A stretch of 64,000 nucleotides of DNA from the NCBI GenBank assembly GCA_052148715.1, contig JBKQHQ010000279.1:1-64000 (forward strand), given 5' to 3'. Position 1 is the stretch's first letter. Each line of letters begins with the position of its first letter. This DNA comes from JBKQHQ01 sp052148715. GTDB taxonomy: Bacteria > Pseudomonadota > Alphaproteobacteria > Rhizobiales > Xanthobacteraceae. Below, piece by piece: positions 1-9,342 of the stretch. Made by a program: the position numbers and the translations under genes. A model generated the notes under the pieces. That model had not been told where the DNA came from. It was given only the letters and a program-made list of their open reading frames with translations, and ran no database searches.

Positions 1-2010
1 GAGGACTTGCGAGGAAGCCGATCCGGTCTCGCTCGCGCCGCGGTTCACGTCGGTGATGTTCGTTGCGACCTGCGCCGTGCCCGATGCGGCCTGCTGCACG
101 TTGCGGGAAATTTCCTTCGTCGCCGTGCCCTGCTCCTCCACCGCCGCGGCGATCGCCGAGGCGATCTCGGCGATGCGGCCGATCGTGCCGCCGTTCTCCT
201 TGATGGCGGCGACCGAGTCCTGCGTCGCGGCCTGCATGCTTGAAATCTGCGTGCCGATCTCATCGGTCGCCTTGGCGGTCTGCGAGGCGAGCGCCTTGAC
301 CTCCTGGGCGACGACCGCGAAGCCCTTGCCCGCTTCGCCCGCTCGGGCGGCCTCGATGGTCGCATTGAGCGCCAGCAAATTCGTCTGCTCGGCGATCGCG
401 GTGATGAGCTTGACCACGTCGCCGATCCGGCTCGCCGCACCCGACAGCTCGGTGATGCGCGCGTCGGTCTTGCCGGCCTGATCGACCGCCTCGGCGGCAA
501 TCTTGCTCGACTCCTTGACCTGACGCGCGATTTCGTTGACCGAGCTGGACAACTGCTCGGTCGCGGAGGCGACCGACTGCACGTTGGAGGACGCGTCCTC
601 CGAGGCTTCGGCGACGACGCCCGTCAGCCGCTGGGTGGTGTCGGCGGTCTTGGTGAGCGTGCCCGCCGCGAGCTCGAGCTCGGACGCGGACATCGAGACC
701 GCATCGACGATGTTGCCGACGGCGGCCTCGAACTCGTGCGCGAGCTGCTGCATCTCCGCCTTGCGCTGGGTGGCGGCACGCGCCTCGGTTTCCTTCTGCT
801 CGTTGCGCAGACGGTCGGCCTCGATCATGCTGTCCTTAAATATGCGCAGCGCGCGCGCCAGCGCGCCGATCTCGTCCTTGCGGGCGTCATACGCCGCCTC
901 CGCCGACATATCCCCGCCCGCCACCTTCAGCATCGCCTCCTGAATTACCCGCAACGGCCCGCTCACCCGCCGCGATACGACCAGCATCATGCCGGCAGCC
1001 AACGCCGCGGCCGCGGTCAACAGAATTAGCTGAACCCAGAGATCCCAGATCGCGGCCGAACGCTGGCGCGCCGCGTAATCCTTGGCGACGTCGAGCGCCG
1101 CCTCGGCAACACCCAGCAACGAAGCGAGCTTGGATATCGCGAGCCGCGTCCACTCCTCGGGCTTGACCGGGATGGGCTCACCGGCGATCAGCGCCTTGAG
1201 CATATTCACGCGCAGCTCGATAAAGTCGGGCGCAAAATATTCCCGCTTGGCCCGTTCGACCGCCTCGGTGAACCGGGCCGGCATCGACAGACCGGACGCA
1301 ACGTCCTCGAGCGTCGCCCAGGCGGTGTCGAGCTTGCTGGAATTGGCGGTGAATTTGACGAGCGCATCGGAGGGGAGCGGCTGCCCACCGAACGTGTTGG
1401 AAATCAGGATCGAGGCGTCGCCGCCGGCGTTGCGCACGACCCAGGCGAGTTGCTTGAGCTCCAACACCTGATCGATGAACGCATCATCGAGCTTCACCAA
1501 TCGGGTCAGCTGGGACGACATTCTGTCGAGAGTGGCGACGAGCGTGTTCACCTCGTTGAAATATTCCTGCGCCAGTCCCTGGCGGCGCGCCGCCTTCGGC
1601 CGCATGAAGGCCGCGGCGGACTCCTCTTGCAGCGCGGTCAGGCGCGTCATCGCTTGGCCGAGATCGGACAACGCGGCTTGCCGCTCGGGAAAATTCACGC
1701 CTTCCAAAGTGACCAATGCTGATTTCAACGCGGACATTTCGGCTTCGCGCGCCTGCTGGAGAACCGGATCCATTGCCGTCAACTGCTTGTCGGCATTGAG
1801 CTCGCGAAACGTCGAGGAGCGATCGATGCGCAGATTGTGGAGCGCCGTAAAGAGGTGGGCCGAGGCCTCGGAGACGCCGGCGATCCGGTTGACGGTACCG
1901 AGCCGGTTCCAGGAATCCCGAGCGCCGAGCGCCAGCACGATCACGACGCAAGCGGCCAATACCGCAATGACGGAATTCAAAAGCGCTTTGACCGAAATCC
2001 GATTGAGCAT
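1..2010 (-). CDS. Methyl-accepting chemotaxis protein (C-terminus cut by window edge)
   Basis: This is a membrane chemoreceptor that would pass ligand signals to CheA/CheW. Translation of the minus strand from the ATG at 2008-2010 is open for 670 codons to the window edge. A first membrane helix lies at about residues 8-29, followed by a roughly 290-residue helical sensor region with no recognised ligand fold. A second membrane helix is at about 322-346, followed by a HAMP region and the cytoplasmic signalling domain. The conserved hairpin tip includes IAEQTNLLALNATIEAARAG near residue 535. The last part of the signalling helix is missing because of the edge. The family call is very secure; the ligand is unknown. 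It is separated by about 90 bases from the upstream glycosyltransferase. Confidence 0.95.
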   Translation of the reverse strand, partial: MLNRISVKALLNSVIAVLAACVVIVLALGARDSWNRLGTVNRIAGVSEASAHLFTALHNLRIDRSSTFRELNADKQLTAMDPVLQQAREAEMSALKSALVTLEGVNFPERQAALSDLGQAMTRLTALQEESAAAFMRPKAARRQGLAQEYFNEVNTLVATLDRMSSQLTRLVKLDDAFIDQVLELKQLAWVVRNAGGDASILISNTFGGQPLPSDALVKFTANSSKLDTAWATLEDVASGLSMPARFTEAVERAKREYFAPDFIELRVNMLKALIAGEPIPVKPEEWTRLAISKLASLLGVAEAALDVAKDYAARQRSAAIWDLWVQLILLTAAAALAAGMMLVVSRRVSGPLRVIQEAMLKVAGGDMSAEAAYDARKDEIGALARALRIFKDSMIEADRLRNEQKETEARAATQRKAEMQQLAHEFEAAVGNIVDAVSMSASELELAAGTLTKTADTTQRLTGVVAEASEDASSNVQSVASATEQLSSSVNEIARQVKESSKIAAEAVDQAGKTDARITELSGAASRIGDVVKLITAIAEQTNLLALNATIEAARAGEAGKGFAVVAQEVKALASQTAKATDEIGTQISSMQAATQDSVAAIKENGGTIGRIAEIASAIAAAVEEQGTATKEISRNVQQAASGTAQVATNITDVNRGASETGSASSQVL

Positions 2011-2099
2011 GGGAATCCCTCTGTTAACCAAAGAGTCCCGCATTTGTATTGTCATTCGGTAAATTAGACGTACGCGGCAACCCTCAGTGAAGCTAATCG

Positions 2100-3191
2100 T
2101 CAGGTTCCTTGCCAAGTCTTTCGATAGACCGCGACGATGCGCTCGGCCTCGGCGTCGATGCTGAACTCGGCGATGGCGCGGGCGCGGGCGCGCCGTCCCA
2201 TGGCGGCGGCGCCGGCAGGGTCGGCAAGCAAGGGCTCGAGCGCCGCCACCAACGCATCGACATCGCCCGGCGGTACCAGGAGGCCGGTGTCGCCGTCGGC
2301 TACCACGCGCTCGGCCGCCCCCGCCCGCGCGGCGACCAGCGCCGCGCCCGCCGCCATCGCTTCGAGGAGCGTCAGGCCGAAGCCTTCATTGCGCGACGTG
2401 AACGCATAGATCGAGATACGCTGATACCAGAGCGGCACCTCGGCAATCGGCAGCTCGCCGAGGAAGCGGATTCGTTCGTTCAGGCCGGCCGCGCGCACCC
2501 GCTCGCGCAAGGCCTCGGCAAAGCCGCGCTGATCCGGCGTCTCGGCGCCGACGATGACGGCGCTGAATTCGGGATAGCGCGGCAGCAGCCGGCACATCGC
2601 CTCGACGAAGACGTCGGTGCCCTTCTGCGCGCGCACACGGCCGAAGCAACCGATCGCGTATTTGCCGGGCAGGCCGCTCGCGGCGAACGCCGCGGCGCGG
2701 TCGGCCGGCGGACAGTAGACCTCGGTATCCACGCCGTGGAGGATGACCGTGGCGCTGCGCCGCAGATAGGAGGCGGCGGCCTCGCTGGTCGCGATGATCG
2801 CGTCCATCCGGCCGATCAGCGCGCGCGTGATCCAGCTGTGGTGCCGCTGGGCGGCTGAGGTAAATATGAGCTTCAGCCGCCACCCGCCGAGCTTCAGGAC
2901 GAGTCCGGCCAGCATCTCGTTGTTGCGGCGGGCGTGCCAGATCCGCGCCGGGAGATCGCCCGGCGGAAGGCCGCTCGACGGAAGGCCGCTCGGCGAAAGG
3001 GCGCGCAGGCGCAGCAGATCGCCGAATGTCAGCCGCGCGAGCCCTGCCGTCGCATCGCGGCCGATCCAGGCGGTCGCAACGACCCTCGCCAAACGCGGCG
3101 CAATCATGCGGTTGGTGGCGGTTACTCCGGAATAGCGCCAGTGCAGGTTCGGGATGACGACCTTCAGCTCACGCAATGCCTGATCGTCCAT
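2100..3191 (-). CDS. Glycosyltransferase family 4 (GT-B fold)
   Basis: This 363-residue protein likely transfers a sugar from a nucleotide-sugar donor to an envelope polysaccharide or lipid-linked acceptor at the cytoplasmic face of the membrane. The C-terminal half shows the GT4 donor-binding domain: FGRVRAQKGTDVFVEA, then the E-x7-E element EGFGLTLLEAMAAG, then a DGDTGLLVPPGD-type segment. The N-terminal acceptor domain is divergent, as is usual. No signal peptide is visible. It is divergently oriented from galE across about 156 bases, and both fit a polysaccharide or LPS function. Donor and acceptor cannot be told from sequence. Confidence 0.88.
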   Translation of the reverse strand: MDDQALRELKVVIPNLHWRYSGVTATNRMIAPRLARVVATAWIGRDATAGLARLTFGDLLRLRALSPSGLPSSGLPPGDLPARIWHARRNNEMLAGLVLKLGGWRLKLIFTSAAQRHHSWITRALIGRMDAIIATSEAAASYLRRSATVILHGVDTEVYCPPADRAAAFAASGLPGKYAIGCFGRVRAQKGTDVFVEAMCRLLPRYPEFSAVIVGAETPDQRGFAEALRERVRAAGLNERIRFLGELPIAEVPLWYQRISIYAFTSRNEGFGLTLLEAMAAGAALVAARAGAAERVVADGDTGLLVPPGDVDALVAALEPLLADPAGAAAMGRRARARAIAEFSIDAEAERIVAVYRKTWQGT

Positions 3192-3347
3192 TGGTCCAGA
3201 TCGCCCGGTGAAAGTGGCCGCCGCGGTCGCAGGTCGATCGTGTATACGCGGCGTTAACCGTCGCGGAAAAGCCCCGCCGCGGCGGCGGAAACCATTTTGT
3301 CATACCGTGGCCGTAGAAGTGTCACAGGGCACGACAGGGACAACGCC

Positions 3348-4361
3348 ATGACCGTTCTGGTCACCGGGGGCGCCGGCTATATCGGCAGCCACATGGTTCA
3401 CGCGCTGGTGGATTCCGGCGAGCCGGTTATCGTCCTCGATAATCTGTCGACCGGCGTTCGCGCGGCCCTGCCCGCCTCGGCTCCGCTCTTCGTCGGCGAT
3501 TGCGGCGACCAGAACCTGGTCGGCGCGCTGATCGGCGCCCATGGGGTGACGGCCATCATCCACTTCGCCGGATCGGTCGTGGTGCCTGACTCGGTGCGCG
3601 ACCCCCTCGGCTACTACCGCAACAATACCGTCAATACCCGCAGCCTCATCGAGGCGGCAGTGCAAGGCGGCGTGCGCCAATTCCTCTTCTCCTCGACCGC
3701 GGCGGTCTACGGAAACCCCGACAGCGTGCCGGTAGCCGAAGATGCGCCGACGCGGCCGGTGTCGCCCTACGGCACATCCAAGCTGATGAGCGAGATCATG
3801 CTGCGCGACGTCGGCGCCGCGCACGATCTGCGCTACGTCATTTTGCGCTATTTCAACGTCGCGGGCGCGGACCCGCAGCTGCGCACCGGGCTTTCAAGCC
3901 GCAACGCAACGCACCTGCTCAAGGTCTCGGTCGAGACCGCGCTCGGCTTGCGGCCGAAAATCGACGTTTACGGCACGCACTATCCGACGCCCGACGGCAC
4001 CTGCATTCGCGACTACATCCATGTGAGCGACCTTGCCCGCGTGCACTCAGCGGCGCTGAATTATTTGCGAGAAGGCCGCCCCAGCGGGACGTTCAATTGC
4101 GGCTATGGCCACGGCTATTCCGTGCTGGAGGTCATCGAGGCGGTCAAGCGCACTTGTGGGCGCAGCTTCCCGGTCAGCTTCGCGGCTCCGCGGCCCGGCG
4201 ACCCCGTGACGGTCATTGCCGACGTCTCGCGCATCCGCGCGGTGCTCGACTGGAAACCGCAATTCGACGATATCGACACCATCGCGGCGCACGCGCTCGC
4301 CTTCGAAGCACGCTTGCAGGAGCGGTCGAGGTCGGCGGACCGGAAAGCCGTTCCGGCCTGA
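3348..4361 (+). CDS. galE: UDP-glucose 4-epimerase
   Basis: GalE interconverts UDP-glucose and UDP-galactose with bound NAD, supplying UDP-galactose for surface glycans. The 337-residue length matches the family. The N-terminal Rossmann motif GGAGYIGSH (G7, G10, G13) binds NAD. The catalytic region includes SSTAAVYG near residue 116 and YGTSK with Tyr141 and Lys145. I chose the ATG at 3348 because the N-terminus then starts with MTVLVTGGAGYIG as in homologues, and GGGA lies just upstream; the reading frame itself extends upstream to 3297. The neighbouring glycosyltransferases and exporter support an envelope-glycan role. A related 4-epimerase specificity (for example N-acetylated sugars) cannot be excluded. 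Confidence 0.92.
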   Translation: MTVLVTGGAGYIGSHMVHALVDSGEPVIVLDNLSTGVRAALPASAPLFVGDCGDQNLVGALIGAHGVTAIIHFAGSVVVPDSVRDPLGYYRNNTVNTRSLIEAAVQGGVRQFLFSSTAAVYGNPDSVPVAEDAPTRPVSPYGTSKLMSEIMLRDVGAAHDLRYVILRYFNVAGADPQLRTGLSSRNATHLLKVSVETALGLRPKIDVYGTHYPTPDGTCIRDYIHVSDLARVHSAALNYLREGRPSGTFNCGYGHGYSVLEVIEAVKRTCGRSFPVSFAAPRPGDPVTVIADVSRIRAVLDWKPQFDDIDTIAAHALAFEARLQERSRSADRKAVPA

Positions 4362-4515
4362 GCGGCCGGCCGCCGGCAGCCTGCCGCTTGGCCCTTTCCG
4401 GGAGCAGTGCCACCGATTTTCCGCAGGAAAATGGCCGCAAACCCATATATTTAGGACAAGTACTGATTCGACTTGATCGGAGCTTGCCTGGGGCTTGAAA
4501 AACCCCGGCAGGACG

Positions 4516-4538
4516 GGCAAGGAAGCTTGCCTCTTCTT
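4516..4538 (+). terminator. Possible intrinsic terminator between galE and the ABC exporter
   Basis: GGCAAG and CTTGCC form a perfect 6-base stem around a GAAG loop, followed by the T-rich stretch TCTTCTT. A second hairpin (TGCC-T-GGGG paired with CCCC-GGCA, 4485-4510) lies just upstream. Together they could end galE transcription about 150 bases after its stop, or act in the leader of the next gene. The evidence is structural only. Confidence 0.35.
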
Positions 4539-4636
4539 GCCTATTGGCGCCGCGTGACGACGGCGCAACCTCAGCGGGCTGCGAGATCGTTCCCGCCCAC
4601 GGATGCTGGATGCTCGGTTCGGACAAGCCCTCGCTG

Positions 4637-6424
4637 ATGCCAGATTACAATGCCGTCGCCCTGATCCGGCGGTTGCTGACCGAGCAAGGCATGAGCCATT
4701 GGCAGCGCTACGTGACGGCGCTGGTCCTGATGGGCATCGTGGCGGGCTGCACGGCGCTGTCGGCGTATCTGATCGGCAGCGTCATCAACGCCGCCTATGT
4801 GAGCCGGAATTTTTCCGCCATCGCCGCGCTCGGCGGGGTCACCGTCGTGCTGTTCGCGACGAAGGGGCTCGCGACCTACGGCCAAGCGGTGATCATGTCG
4901 AAGATCGGCAACCGCATCGTTGCCGAGAACCAGCGGCGCATGTTCGCCAAGCTGTTGACCCAGAATCTCGCCTTCTTCGCCGACCGTCATTCGTCGGAGT
5001 TCATCGCCCGGCTCACCACCGGCGCCAACTCCGCCACCTACGTGCTCGGCCTGCTCATCAACGCGATCGGCAGGGACGCCTTGCAGCTCGTCGGGCTCGT
5101 GATCGTGATGTTCGTGACGGATCCGCTGCTGTCGCTGTTCAGCTTCCTCGTGGTGCCTCCGGCCATGCTGATCCTGCGCAAGCTGATCCGCCGCATCCAC
5201 GCGATCGCGCGCAATCAGTTCACCGGCGGGACGCTGATCATGGAGACGCTGCAGGAGACGCTGCAAGGCATCCGCATCGTCAAGGCGTTCACGCTCGAGG
5301 ACGTGATGCGCGACCGCATGAACACGCATGTCGCCACCGTCGAGCGCGAGGCGAACAAGATGGCGCGCGTGGCCAACCGTTCAAGCCCGCTGATGGAGAC
5401 GCTCGGCGGCTTCGCCATCGCGGGCGCGCTCGTCTACAGCGGCTATCGGGTGATCGAAACCGGCGCGACGCCGGGCGAGTTCTTCTCGTTCATCACCGCG
5501 TTCCTGCTCGCCTACGAGCCGGCCAAACGGCTAGCCCGTCTCAACATCGAGCTCAATTCGGGTCTCGTCGGCGTGCGCATCCTGTTCGAGGTGCTCGATA
5601 GCCCGTCGACGGAGCCCAGCGACGACAGCCGTCCCTCGCTGGCGCTCACCAACGCCCGCATCGAGCTTGCCAATGTCGGCTTCGCCTACCGGCGCGGCGA
5701 GCCGGTGATCCGCGGCCTTTCGATGGTGGCGGAGCCCGGACGATCGACCGCGCTGGTCGGTCCCTCGGGCAGCGGCAAATCGACCATCTTCAACCTGGTC
5801 CTTCGCTTCTATGAGATCGACGAGGGCGCGATCCTGATCGATCGGCAGAACATCGCCGAAGTATCGCGCCGCTCGCTGCGGCGGCAGATCGCCTATGTGG
5901 GGCAGGACGTCTTTCTGTTTCGCGGGACAGTGCGCGAGAACATTGCGTTCGGAAATCCGGGCGCCAGCGAGGCCGAGATCATCGCCGCGGCGCAGGCCGC
6001 CTATGCGCACGACTTCATCAAGGCCTATCCCCGCGGCTATGACACGCCGGTCGGCGAGCACGGACTGCAGCTGTCGGGGGGGCAGCGTCAGCGCATCGCG
6101 GTCGCGCGCGCCCTGATCAAGGATGCACCCATCATCCTGCTCGACGAGGCGACCGCGGCGCTCGATTCGGAGTCGGAGCGGCTGGTGCAGGAAGCGATCG
6201 AGCATCTTTGTCAGGGCCGCACCACGCTCGTGATCGCGCATCGGCTGCACACGGTCATGCATGCCGACTGCATCCACGTCATCGAGGACGGGCAAATCGT
6301 CGAGTCGGGCCGCCACGACGAGCTGCTGCGCAAAGCGGGCCGCTACGCCTCGTTCTACCGGCTGCACCTCACCGATGACCGGCCGCGCCCGCCGATCGCG
6401 GCCGTCGCCGCTCCCGTCGGGTGA
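4637..6424 (+). CDS. ABC exporter, fused membrane and ATPase domains (MsbA/lipid-exporter type)
   Basis: This protein is a half-transporter expected to dimerise and flip a lipid or glycolipid across the inner membrane using ATP. From the ATG at 4637 it has 595 residues, close to MsbA. The first about 320 residues hold six membrane helices. The nucleotide-binding domain follows with Walker A GPSGSGKST (about 374), signature LSGGQRQR (about 479), Walker B IILLDEATAALD (about 499) and H-loop AHRLH (about 532). The frame stays open upstream to a TTG at 4544 and an ATG at 4610, so the start is uncertain by up to 31 codons; none of these starts has a strong ribosome-binding site. Its stop overlaps the start of the next glycosyltransferase, which suggests the two are coupled. 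The substrate is unknown. Confidence 0.9.
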   Translation: MPDYNAVALIRRLLTEQGMSHWQRYVTALVLMGIVAGCTALSAYLIGSVINAAYVSRNFSAIAALGGVTVVLFATKGLATYGQAVIMSKIGNRIVAENQRRMFAKLLTQNLAFFADRHSSEFIARLTTGANSATYVLGLLINAIGRDALQLVGLVIVMFVTDPLLSLFSFLVVPPAMLILRKLIRRIHAIARNQFTGGTLIMETLQETLQGIRIVKAFTLEDVMRDRMNTHVATVEREANKMARVANRSSPLMETLGGFAIAGALVYSGYRVIETGATPGEFFSFITAFLLAYEPAKRLARLNIELNSGLVGVRILFEVLDSPSTEPSDDSRPSLALTNARIELANVGFAYRRGEPVIRGLSMVAEPGRSTALVGPSGSGKSTIFNLVLRFYEIDEGAILIDRQNIAEVSRRSLRRQIAYVGQDVFLFRGTVRENIAFGNPGASEAEIIAAAQAAYAHDFIKAYPRGYDTPVGEHGLQLSGGQRQRIAVARALIKDAPIILLDEATAALDSESERLVQEAIEHLCQGRTTLVIAHRLHTVMHADCIHVIEDGQIVESGRHDELLRKAGRYASFYRLHLTDDRPRPPIAAVAAPVG

Positions 6425-7587
6425 TGCAAGACGCGCCCGCGCGATCCGTCAGCGGCGGGCCTGCCGCCGGCCCGGCGCAAGCGCGCGATGGGCCGGTGCC
6501 GGCCGCGCCCGAGCTCACGATCGTCGTTCCGACTTTCAACGAGCGTGAAAACGTGCCGCTCCTGGTCGAGCGCCTGCGCCAGGTGCTGCAGGACTGCGCC
6601 TGGGAAGTGATCTTCGTCGACGACGACTCGCCGGACGGCACCGCCGACGTGGCCAAGGCGATCGGCGTCAACGACGCGCGCGTCCGCTGCCAGCGCCGGA
6701 TCGGCCGCCGCGGCCTCTCGGGCGCCTGCCTCGAGGGAATGCTGGCGAGCCAAGCGCGTTTCGTCGCCGTCATGGATGCCGATCTGCAGCACGACGAGCG
6801 GCTGCTCGTATCGATGCTTGAGACCTTGCGCGGCGGCGCGGCCGAGCTTGCGGTCGGGACGCGCTACGCGCCGGGCGGCGCGTCGGAGGGGTTCTCCACG
6901 CGCCGGCTGCAGATGAGCCAGTTCGCCACCCAGATAGCGCGGGCCCTGCTCGGCGTCACGTTGAGCGATCCGATGAGCGGTTTCTTCATGGTGCGCCGTG
7001 ACGTAATCGAGCGGCTCGCGCCAAAACTGTCGACGCAAGGGTTCAAGCTGCTGCTCGACATGGTGGTGACGGCCGGCGGCAGCGTGCGCATCGTCGAGCT
7101 GCCCTACCAATTCCGCGAGCGGCAGCGCGGCGAAAGCAAGCTCGACGCGCGGGTCGCCTTCGACTTCGTCGGGCTCGTGCTCGCCAAGGCGACCGGCGAC
7201 GTCGTATCGCTGCGTTTCGTATTCTTCAGCGCCGTCGGCTTGCTCGGCATCATGGTCCATTTCGTCGCGCTGGCGGCCTGCATCGACTGGATCGGCATGC
7301 GCTTCACCTGGGCGCAGACCGCGGCGACGCTGCTGGCGATCGCCAGCAACTTCGTACTCAACAACGCCTTCACCTATCGCGACCAGCGTCTCGTCGGCCC
7401 CGCCTTCTTTATCGGTCTGGCGCGCTTCTACGTCGTCTCCATCATCGGCGCGCTGTCGAATGTCGGCGTCGGCAACTGGCTGTTCAGCAATCAGCAGACG
7501 TGGTGGGTCGCCGGCCTCGGCGGCGCGTTCATGGGCCTCGTCTGGAACTACGTCGTCGCCTCGCTCGTGGTCTGGCGCAGCCGGTAG
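6424..7587 (+). CDS. GT2 polyprenol-phosphate glycosyltransferase fused to a GtrA membrane domain
   Basis: The N-terminal part is a family 2 glycosyltransferase of the dolichol/undecaprenyl-phosphate mannosyltransferase type. It has VVPTFNERENV, then VDDDSPDGT, and DADLQHDE as the metal-binding DxD element. The C-terminal about 120 residues form a GtrA-like domain of four membrane helices, so one chain both makes and may help flip a polyprenyl-phosphate sugar. The ATG at 6424 overlaps the exporter stop as TGATG, indicating translational coupling; a GTG at 6421 in the same frame is an alternative. The likely role is supplying a lipid-linked sugar for glycan decoration. The sugar identity is not visible. 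Confidence 0.9.
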   Translation: MQDAPARSVSGGPAAGPAQARDGPVPAAPELTIVVPTFNERENVPLLVERLRQVLQDCAWEVIFVDDDSPDGTADVAKAIGVNDARVRCQRRIGRRGLSGACLEGMLASQARFVAVMDADLQHDERLLVSMLETLRGGAAELAVGTRYAPGGASEGFSTRRLQMSQFATQIARALLGVTLSDPMSGFFMVRRDVIERLAPKLSTQGFKLLLDMVVTAGGSVRIVELPYQFRERQRGESKLDARVAFDFVGLVLAKATGDVVSLRFVFFSAVGLLGIMVHFVALAACIDWIGMRFTWAQTAATLLAIASNFVLNNAFTYRDQRLVGPAFFIGLARFYVVSIIGALSNVGVGNWLFSNQQTWWVAGLGGAFMGLVWNYVVASLVVWRSR

Positions 7588-7632
7588 CAAAGGCCGCTTG
7601 GGGATTCTGCTGACTTCAGACCTAGCGACACG

Positions 7633-7786
7633 CTCAACCGTCGTCCCGGGCCTTGTGCCCGGGATCGATTTCTCACGTGCCTCCGAGCACCGGAGTTTTG
7701 ACGTTGGAGCTCCGCAGTACTCCTTTGTCGAACCGAAGTTTGTTGCGCGATGGGTCCCGGGCACGAGGCCCGGGATGACGGTTGAG
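7633..7786. repeat. Intergenic inverted-repeat element, 32-base arms
   Basis: The segment 7633-7664 (CTCAACCGTCGTCCCGGGCC...) is the reverse complement of 7755-7786 with only about two mismatches, with about 90 bases between. Each arm also contains its own smaller palindrome (CCCGGG...CCCGGG). No transposase gene is present. The design looks like the dispersed palindromic repeats common between genes in Bradyrhizobium and relatives. It fills most of the 297-base gap between the glycosyltransferase and the next hydrolase gene. Genome copy number cannot be seen from here. Confidence 0.8.
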
Positions 7787-7884
7787 TTTGTGGGCGGTCC
7801 GGCGGCTTCCCTCAAGTTGACAAACAGAGCGCAATGCGGCACGCGTGCCGGCTATCGTACCTCCCTCCCACAGAAACCAGATCC

Positions 7885-8595
7885 ATGAGCGCCGATCCCC
7901 GCTACGTCATTCCGCAGCCGCCGCAGCCCGCGCTGGCGGTTGCCGGCAGCCAGCAGCTGTTTCCGGTTCGCCGGATCTGGTGCGTCGGCCGCAATTACCT
8001 CGAGCACATTCGCGAGATGGGACAGGACGAGCGCGAGCCGCCGTTCTTCTTCGCCAAGCCCGCCGATGCGATCGTGCCGGACGGATCGACCGTGCCCTAC
8101 CCGCCGCTCACCAAGGACTTGCACTTCGAGGTCGAGCTTGTGGTGGCGCTCAAGAGCGGGGGCAACAATATTCCGGTCAAGCAGGCGCTCGACCACATCT
8201 GGGGTTACGGCGTCGGCATCGACCTCACCCGCCGCGACCTGCAGATCGCCTCGCGCGACATCAAGCGTCCCTGGGAGGTCGGCAAGGCGTTCGATGCCTC
8301 GGCGCCGTGCGGGGCGCTGCGCCCGGCGTCCGAGATCGGCCATCCGAGCAAGGGACGCATCAGCCTCAAGGCGAACCGCAAGATCCGCCAGGACGGCGAC
8401 CTCTCGCAGATGATCTGGAACGTGCCCGAGGTCATCGCCAAGCTGTCGGAGCAGGTCGGCCTCGCGGCGGGCGATATCATCATGACGGGAACCCCGTCGG
8501 GCGTCGGCGCGACCGTCCCCGGCGACAAGCTCGAATGCGAGATCGAGCACGTCGGCACGCTCACGGTCACGATCGGCAAGCCGGCGGCGCGCTGA
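7885..8595 (+). CDS. Fumarylacetoacetate hydrolase (FAH) family protein
   Basis: This 236-residue cytosolic enzyme belongs to the FAH superfamily, which uses a divalent metal to cleave or decarboxylate 1,3-diketo or 2-oxo acids, commonly in aromatic catabolism. Evidence includes the entry motif CVGRNYLEHI, metal-ligand context FEVELVV, GIDLTRRDLQ and the terminal IIMTGTPSGVG signature. The N-terminal segment with PPQP precedes the conserved core, so the ATG at 7885 is reasonable, although the frame is open back to 7834. The exact substrate (for example acylpyruvate or hydroxymuconate-type compounds) is not identifiable. It converges on the FkbM-type methyltransferase with only three bases between the stops. 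Confidence 0.9.
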   Translation: MSADPRYVIPQPPQPALAVAGSQQLFPVRRIWCVGRNYLEHIREMGQDEREPPFFFAKPADAIVPDGSTVPYPPLTKDLHFEVELVVALKSGGNNIPVKQALDHIWGYGVGIDLTRRDLQIASRDIKRPWEVGKAFDASAPCGALRPASEIGHPSKGRISLKANRKIRQDGDLSQMIWNVPEVIAKLSEQVGLAAGDIIMTGTPSGVGATVPGDKLECEIEHVGTLTVTIGKPAAR

Positions 8596-8598
8596 TCC

Positions 8599-9330
8599 TT
8601 ATCCGGCCGTGCCGGCGCGGTGCATTTGCGCAGCGCGCCGCCGGCGGAGGCGCCGCGATTCATCGCGCAGCATCCGGAACGGCAGGGCGAGGTAGTATTT
8701 GCGCAGGATGCGCCAGCGGTCTTCCCAGCCGACATCGACGGCGGTCCCGTTCGGCACGTACCAGCCGTTGAACTGGGAGTGCCGGACCAGCCGATAGCCG
8801 GCGTGCCGCAGGTACCGCAGCTTATCGAGATTGCCGACGTGATCCTCGAGGAGGATCAGGCGCGGCTGCCAGCGGGCGAGATCGAAGCCGCGCAGCACCT
8901 CGATCTCGTGGCCCTCGACATCGATCGACAGAAAATCGATGCGCGCGGGAGCGCCCGCTTCGACCAGGATCTGGTCGAGCGTCATCGCCTTGACCTCGAT
9001 CACCCCTTGCGGCTCGACGCCCGGCGCCATCCGCTCCACGTCGAGCGCCGACATCCAGCCGGCGAGATGAAACGGCAGCGTCCGCCCGGCATTCTCCGGC
9101 GAGGAGCAGGCAACGGCGAAGACACGAGCGCTCCGCTCGCGGCGCAAGACCTCGGCGAGATCCGGTTGCGGCTCCACCAGAACGCCGGTCCAGCCCGCCT
9201 GCTCGAACCGCCAGGTTTGCGAGCCGACACGCGGCGCATGGGCGCCGACCTCGACGAAATAGCCTTTCGCGCCGCGCCCGAAAAATTCCTCGGTCAGCGC
9301 GCTCTCGATGTCGGGCGTGATGACGCGCAT
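8599..9330 (-). CDS. FkbM family S-adenosylmethionine methyltransferase
   Basis: This 243-residue protein carries the FkbM methyltransferase fold. An N-terminal FVEVGAHAP segment corresponds to the SAM-binding first motif, and IDFLSIDVEGHEIEVLRG is the family hallmark. Members methylate hydroxyl groups on sugars or polyketides and often sit among exopolysaccharide genes. The surrounding glycosyltransferases and the carbamoyltransferase suggest O-methylation of a surface glycan, which is inference. It starts 12 bases after the glutathione transferase stop, so the two are probably cotranscribed. Confidence 0.88.
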   Translation of the reverse strand: MRVITPDIESALTEEFFGRGAKGYFVEVGAHAPRVGSQTWRFEQAGWTGVLVEPQPDLAEVLRRERSARVFAVACSSPENAGRTLPFHLAGWMSALDVERMAPGVEPQGVIEVKAMTLDQILVEAGAPARIDFLSIDVEGHEIEVLRGFDLARWQPRLILLEDHVGNLDKLRYLRHAGYRLVRHSQFNGWYVPNGTAVDVGWEDRWRILRKYYLALPFRMLRDESRRLRRRRAAQMHRAGTAG

Positions 9331-9342
9331 CGACCCGTTACC

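Noticed and set aside
6355..7842. 495-codon minus-strand frame covering the GT2-GtrA gene and the repeat
   Set aside because: It runs through the inverted-repeat element and an intergenic gap, which no real gene would, and it has no recognisable domain.
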